DNA from: Lachnospiraceae bacterium
GTDB taxonomy: Bacteria; Bacillota; Clostridia; Lachnospirales; Lachnospiraceae
DNA length: 39,152 nucleotides
Reading direction: 5' to 3'
Assembly (NCBI GenBank): GCA_017479935.1
Contig: JAFVBO010000092.1
Coordinates: forward strand, 1-39,152
Part shown: one piece after another, positions 38,340 to 39,152 of the stretch
Layout: every line of letters begins with the position of its first letter
How positions within the stretch are numbered: position 1 is the stretch's first letter
Translations under genes and position numbers: made by a program
The notes under the pieces: model-generated
Told to the model about the DNA's origin: nothing
Database searches by the model: none
The model's input: only the letters and a program-made list of their open reading frames with translations

Positions 38340-38347
38340 AAAAACAA

Positions 38348-38839
38348 ATGAACAAAAAGGTAACCTTCATCGTCCAGGCCGGCATCATTGCCGCCCTCTA
38401 TGTCGTGCTGACGTTCCTGGCCAATGCCATGGGACTCGCCAGCGGAGCCATCCAGTTCCGTCTGTCGGAAGCGCTCACCATCCTGCCGTACTTTACGACG
38501 GCGGCCATCCCGGGCCTGTGGATCGGATGCATTCTGGCAAACTTCCTGACCGGCTGCGCTCTCTACGACATCATCTTCGGAAGCCTGGCAACGCTTCTTG
38601 GCGCCATCTTTTCCTGGCTTCTTCGGAAGAACAAATGGCTGGTTCCGATCCCGCCGATCGTGGCTAACGTTTTAATCGTTCCGTGGGTTTTGCGACTTGT
38701 CTACGAAGTTCCGGATGCCATCTGGTATCTGATGCTGACGGTCGGCATCGGGGAAGTGGTCTGCTGCGGCGTGCTGGGTATGCTGCTGCTCTTCGCGCTT
38801 GAGAAGAGACGGGCGCAGGTTTTTCCGGAAAATGTATAA
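38348..38839 (+). CDS. queT: QueT-family queuosine precursor transporter
   Basis: 163 residues with about five to six TMs. The family features IQFRLSEALTILPYFTTAAI and GLWIGCILANFLTG are visible. QueT proteins are thought to be substrate-binding (S) components of energy-coupling-factor importers for queuosine precursors such as preQ0/preQ1; the shared ECF module is encoded elsewhere. It has the usual family length. The SD AAGGAG lies eight bases before the ATG and forms part of the probable preQ1 riboswitch, so translation should fall when preQ1 is abundant. A strong terminator follows. Confidence 0.93.
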   Translation: MNKKVTFIVQAGIIAALYVVLTFLANAMGLASGAIQFRLSEALTILPYFTTAAIPGLWIGCILANFLTGCALYDIIFGSLATLLGAIFSWLLRKNKWLVPIPPIVANVLIVPWVLRLVYEVPDAIWYLMLTVGIGEVVCCGVLGMLLLFALEKRRAQVFPENV

Positions 38840-38854
38840 CCTTTTAGATGTATG

Positions 38855-38898
38855 AAAAACGCAGGCAATCTCCCTACTGGGAGGTTGCCTGCGTTTTT
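38855..38898 (+). terminator. Rho-independent terminator of queT
   Basis: AAAAACGCAGGCAA pairs with TTGCCTGCGTTTTT, with an inner CTCCC/GGGAG and loop TACT. The T run follows directly; the A-rich left side makes it bidirectional. Confidence 0.95.
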
Positions 38899-38933
38899 CT
38901 TCATGCAGAATAGCTTCTGGAAGCTTCTGATTT

Positions 38934-38969
38934 GCATGGGGTTAGGCTCAATTGGCCTCTTCCCCATGC
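38934..38969. other. Hairpin between the queT terminator and array G
   Basis: GCATGGGG (38934-38941) pairs with CCCCATGC (38962-38969), with inner AGGC/GCCT. No T run follows. The region 38899-39152 contains no gene that I can support. Confidence 0.6.
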
Positions 38970-38979
38970 AGAATACAAT

Positions 38980-39152
38980 GATTTGTCGGAAAACAGGGAA
39001 AAAAGGAAGAAAAGAAGCTCTTGGCTTCCCTGAAATTCAACGATTTGTCGGAAAACAGGGAAAAAAGGAAGAGAAGAAGCTCTTGGCTTCCCTGAAATTC
39101 AACGATTTGTCGGAAAACAGGGAAAAAAGGAAGAGAAGAAGCTCTTGGCTTC
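38980..39152. repeat. 62-bp tandem array G, nearly three units, cut by the window end
   Basis: GATTTGTCGGAAAACAGGGA starts units at 38980, 39042 and 39104, exactly 62 bp apart and almost identical. TTCCCTGAAA and AGGGAAAAAAG place it close to array E (20198-20615) read on the other strand. The array continues beyond the window. Confidence 0.93.

Overview
The window looks like a chromosomal segment of a Gram-positive Bacillota of class Clostridia, probably Lachnospiraceae-like. This is inferred from strong AGGAGG ribosome binding sites, a CIRCE/HrcA heat-shock site, lipoprotein-type solute-binding proteins, LplB/LplC-type sugar permeases with a DUF624 protein, a probable preQ1 riboswitch in front of queT, and palindromic repeats typical of such genomes. 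Base composition is fairly GC-rich for the group. No rRNA, tRNA, phage, transposase or CRISPR locus was seen.

Layout. 0-1.4 kb: the start of an Hsp20 gene (minus) with a promoter embedded in a CIRCE element, a decayed HAD phosphatase fragment, a 5-unit 63-bp tandem array, a GGGGACGGGCC palindromic repeat and a small membrane protein. 1.5-9.4 kb: a complete oligopeptide ABC operon on the minus strand, oppA-oppB-oppC-oppD-oppF, in which OppC carries four about 64-residue repeats in an outside domain and OppA is a very long, non-lipidated binding protein. 9.6-11.1 kb: two plus-strand membrane proteins of unknown function ending in a strong terminator. 11.1-24.2 kb: a long minus-strand run with a zinc-ribbon membrane protein, a histidine phosphatase, tatD, ksgA, ilvD, an amidohydrolase, a heterodimeric ABC exporter and the M3 oligopeptidase pepF. 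From tatD to pepF, every gap longer than about 100 bp is filled by repeats. 24.3-25.7 kb: a second amidohydrolase (plus).

25.8-38.0 kb is the most coherent functional unit: a minus-strand fructan/sucrose operon read as ATPase, LplB- and LplC-type permeases, solute-binding lipoprotein, carbohydrate-binding-type lipoprotein, GH32-like surface lipoprotein, DUF624 membrane protein and cytoplasmic GH32. A LacI-family regulator is divergent to it. In the proposed model, fructan is bound and cut at the cell surface, oligosaccharides are imported by the ABC system, and the cytoplasmic GH32 releases fructose. The last kilobase holds queT behind a probable preQ1-I riboswitch, a strong terminator, and another 62-bp tandem array cut by the window end.

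The most unusual signals are: (1) several locus-specific intergenic tandem arrays, most with a 62-65 bp period (close to six helical turns) and an inverted repeat in each unit; (2) a 138-bp three-hairpin element in two copies, each just upstream of a gene start (tatD, ilvD), with a compensatory base change; (3) the repeat-bearing OppC paired with an enlarged OppA; (4) the GH32-like lipoprotein and its carbohydrate-binding partner. All calls were made by reading the sequence; no database search was run.
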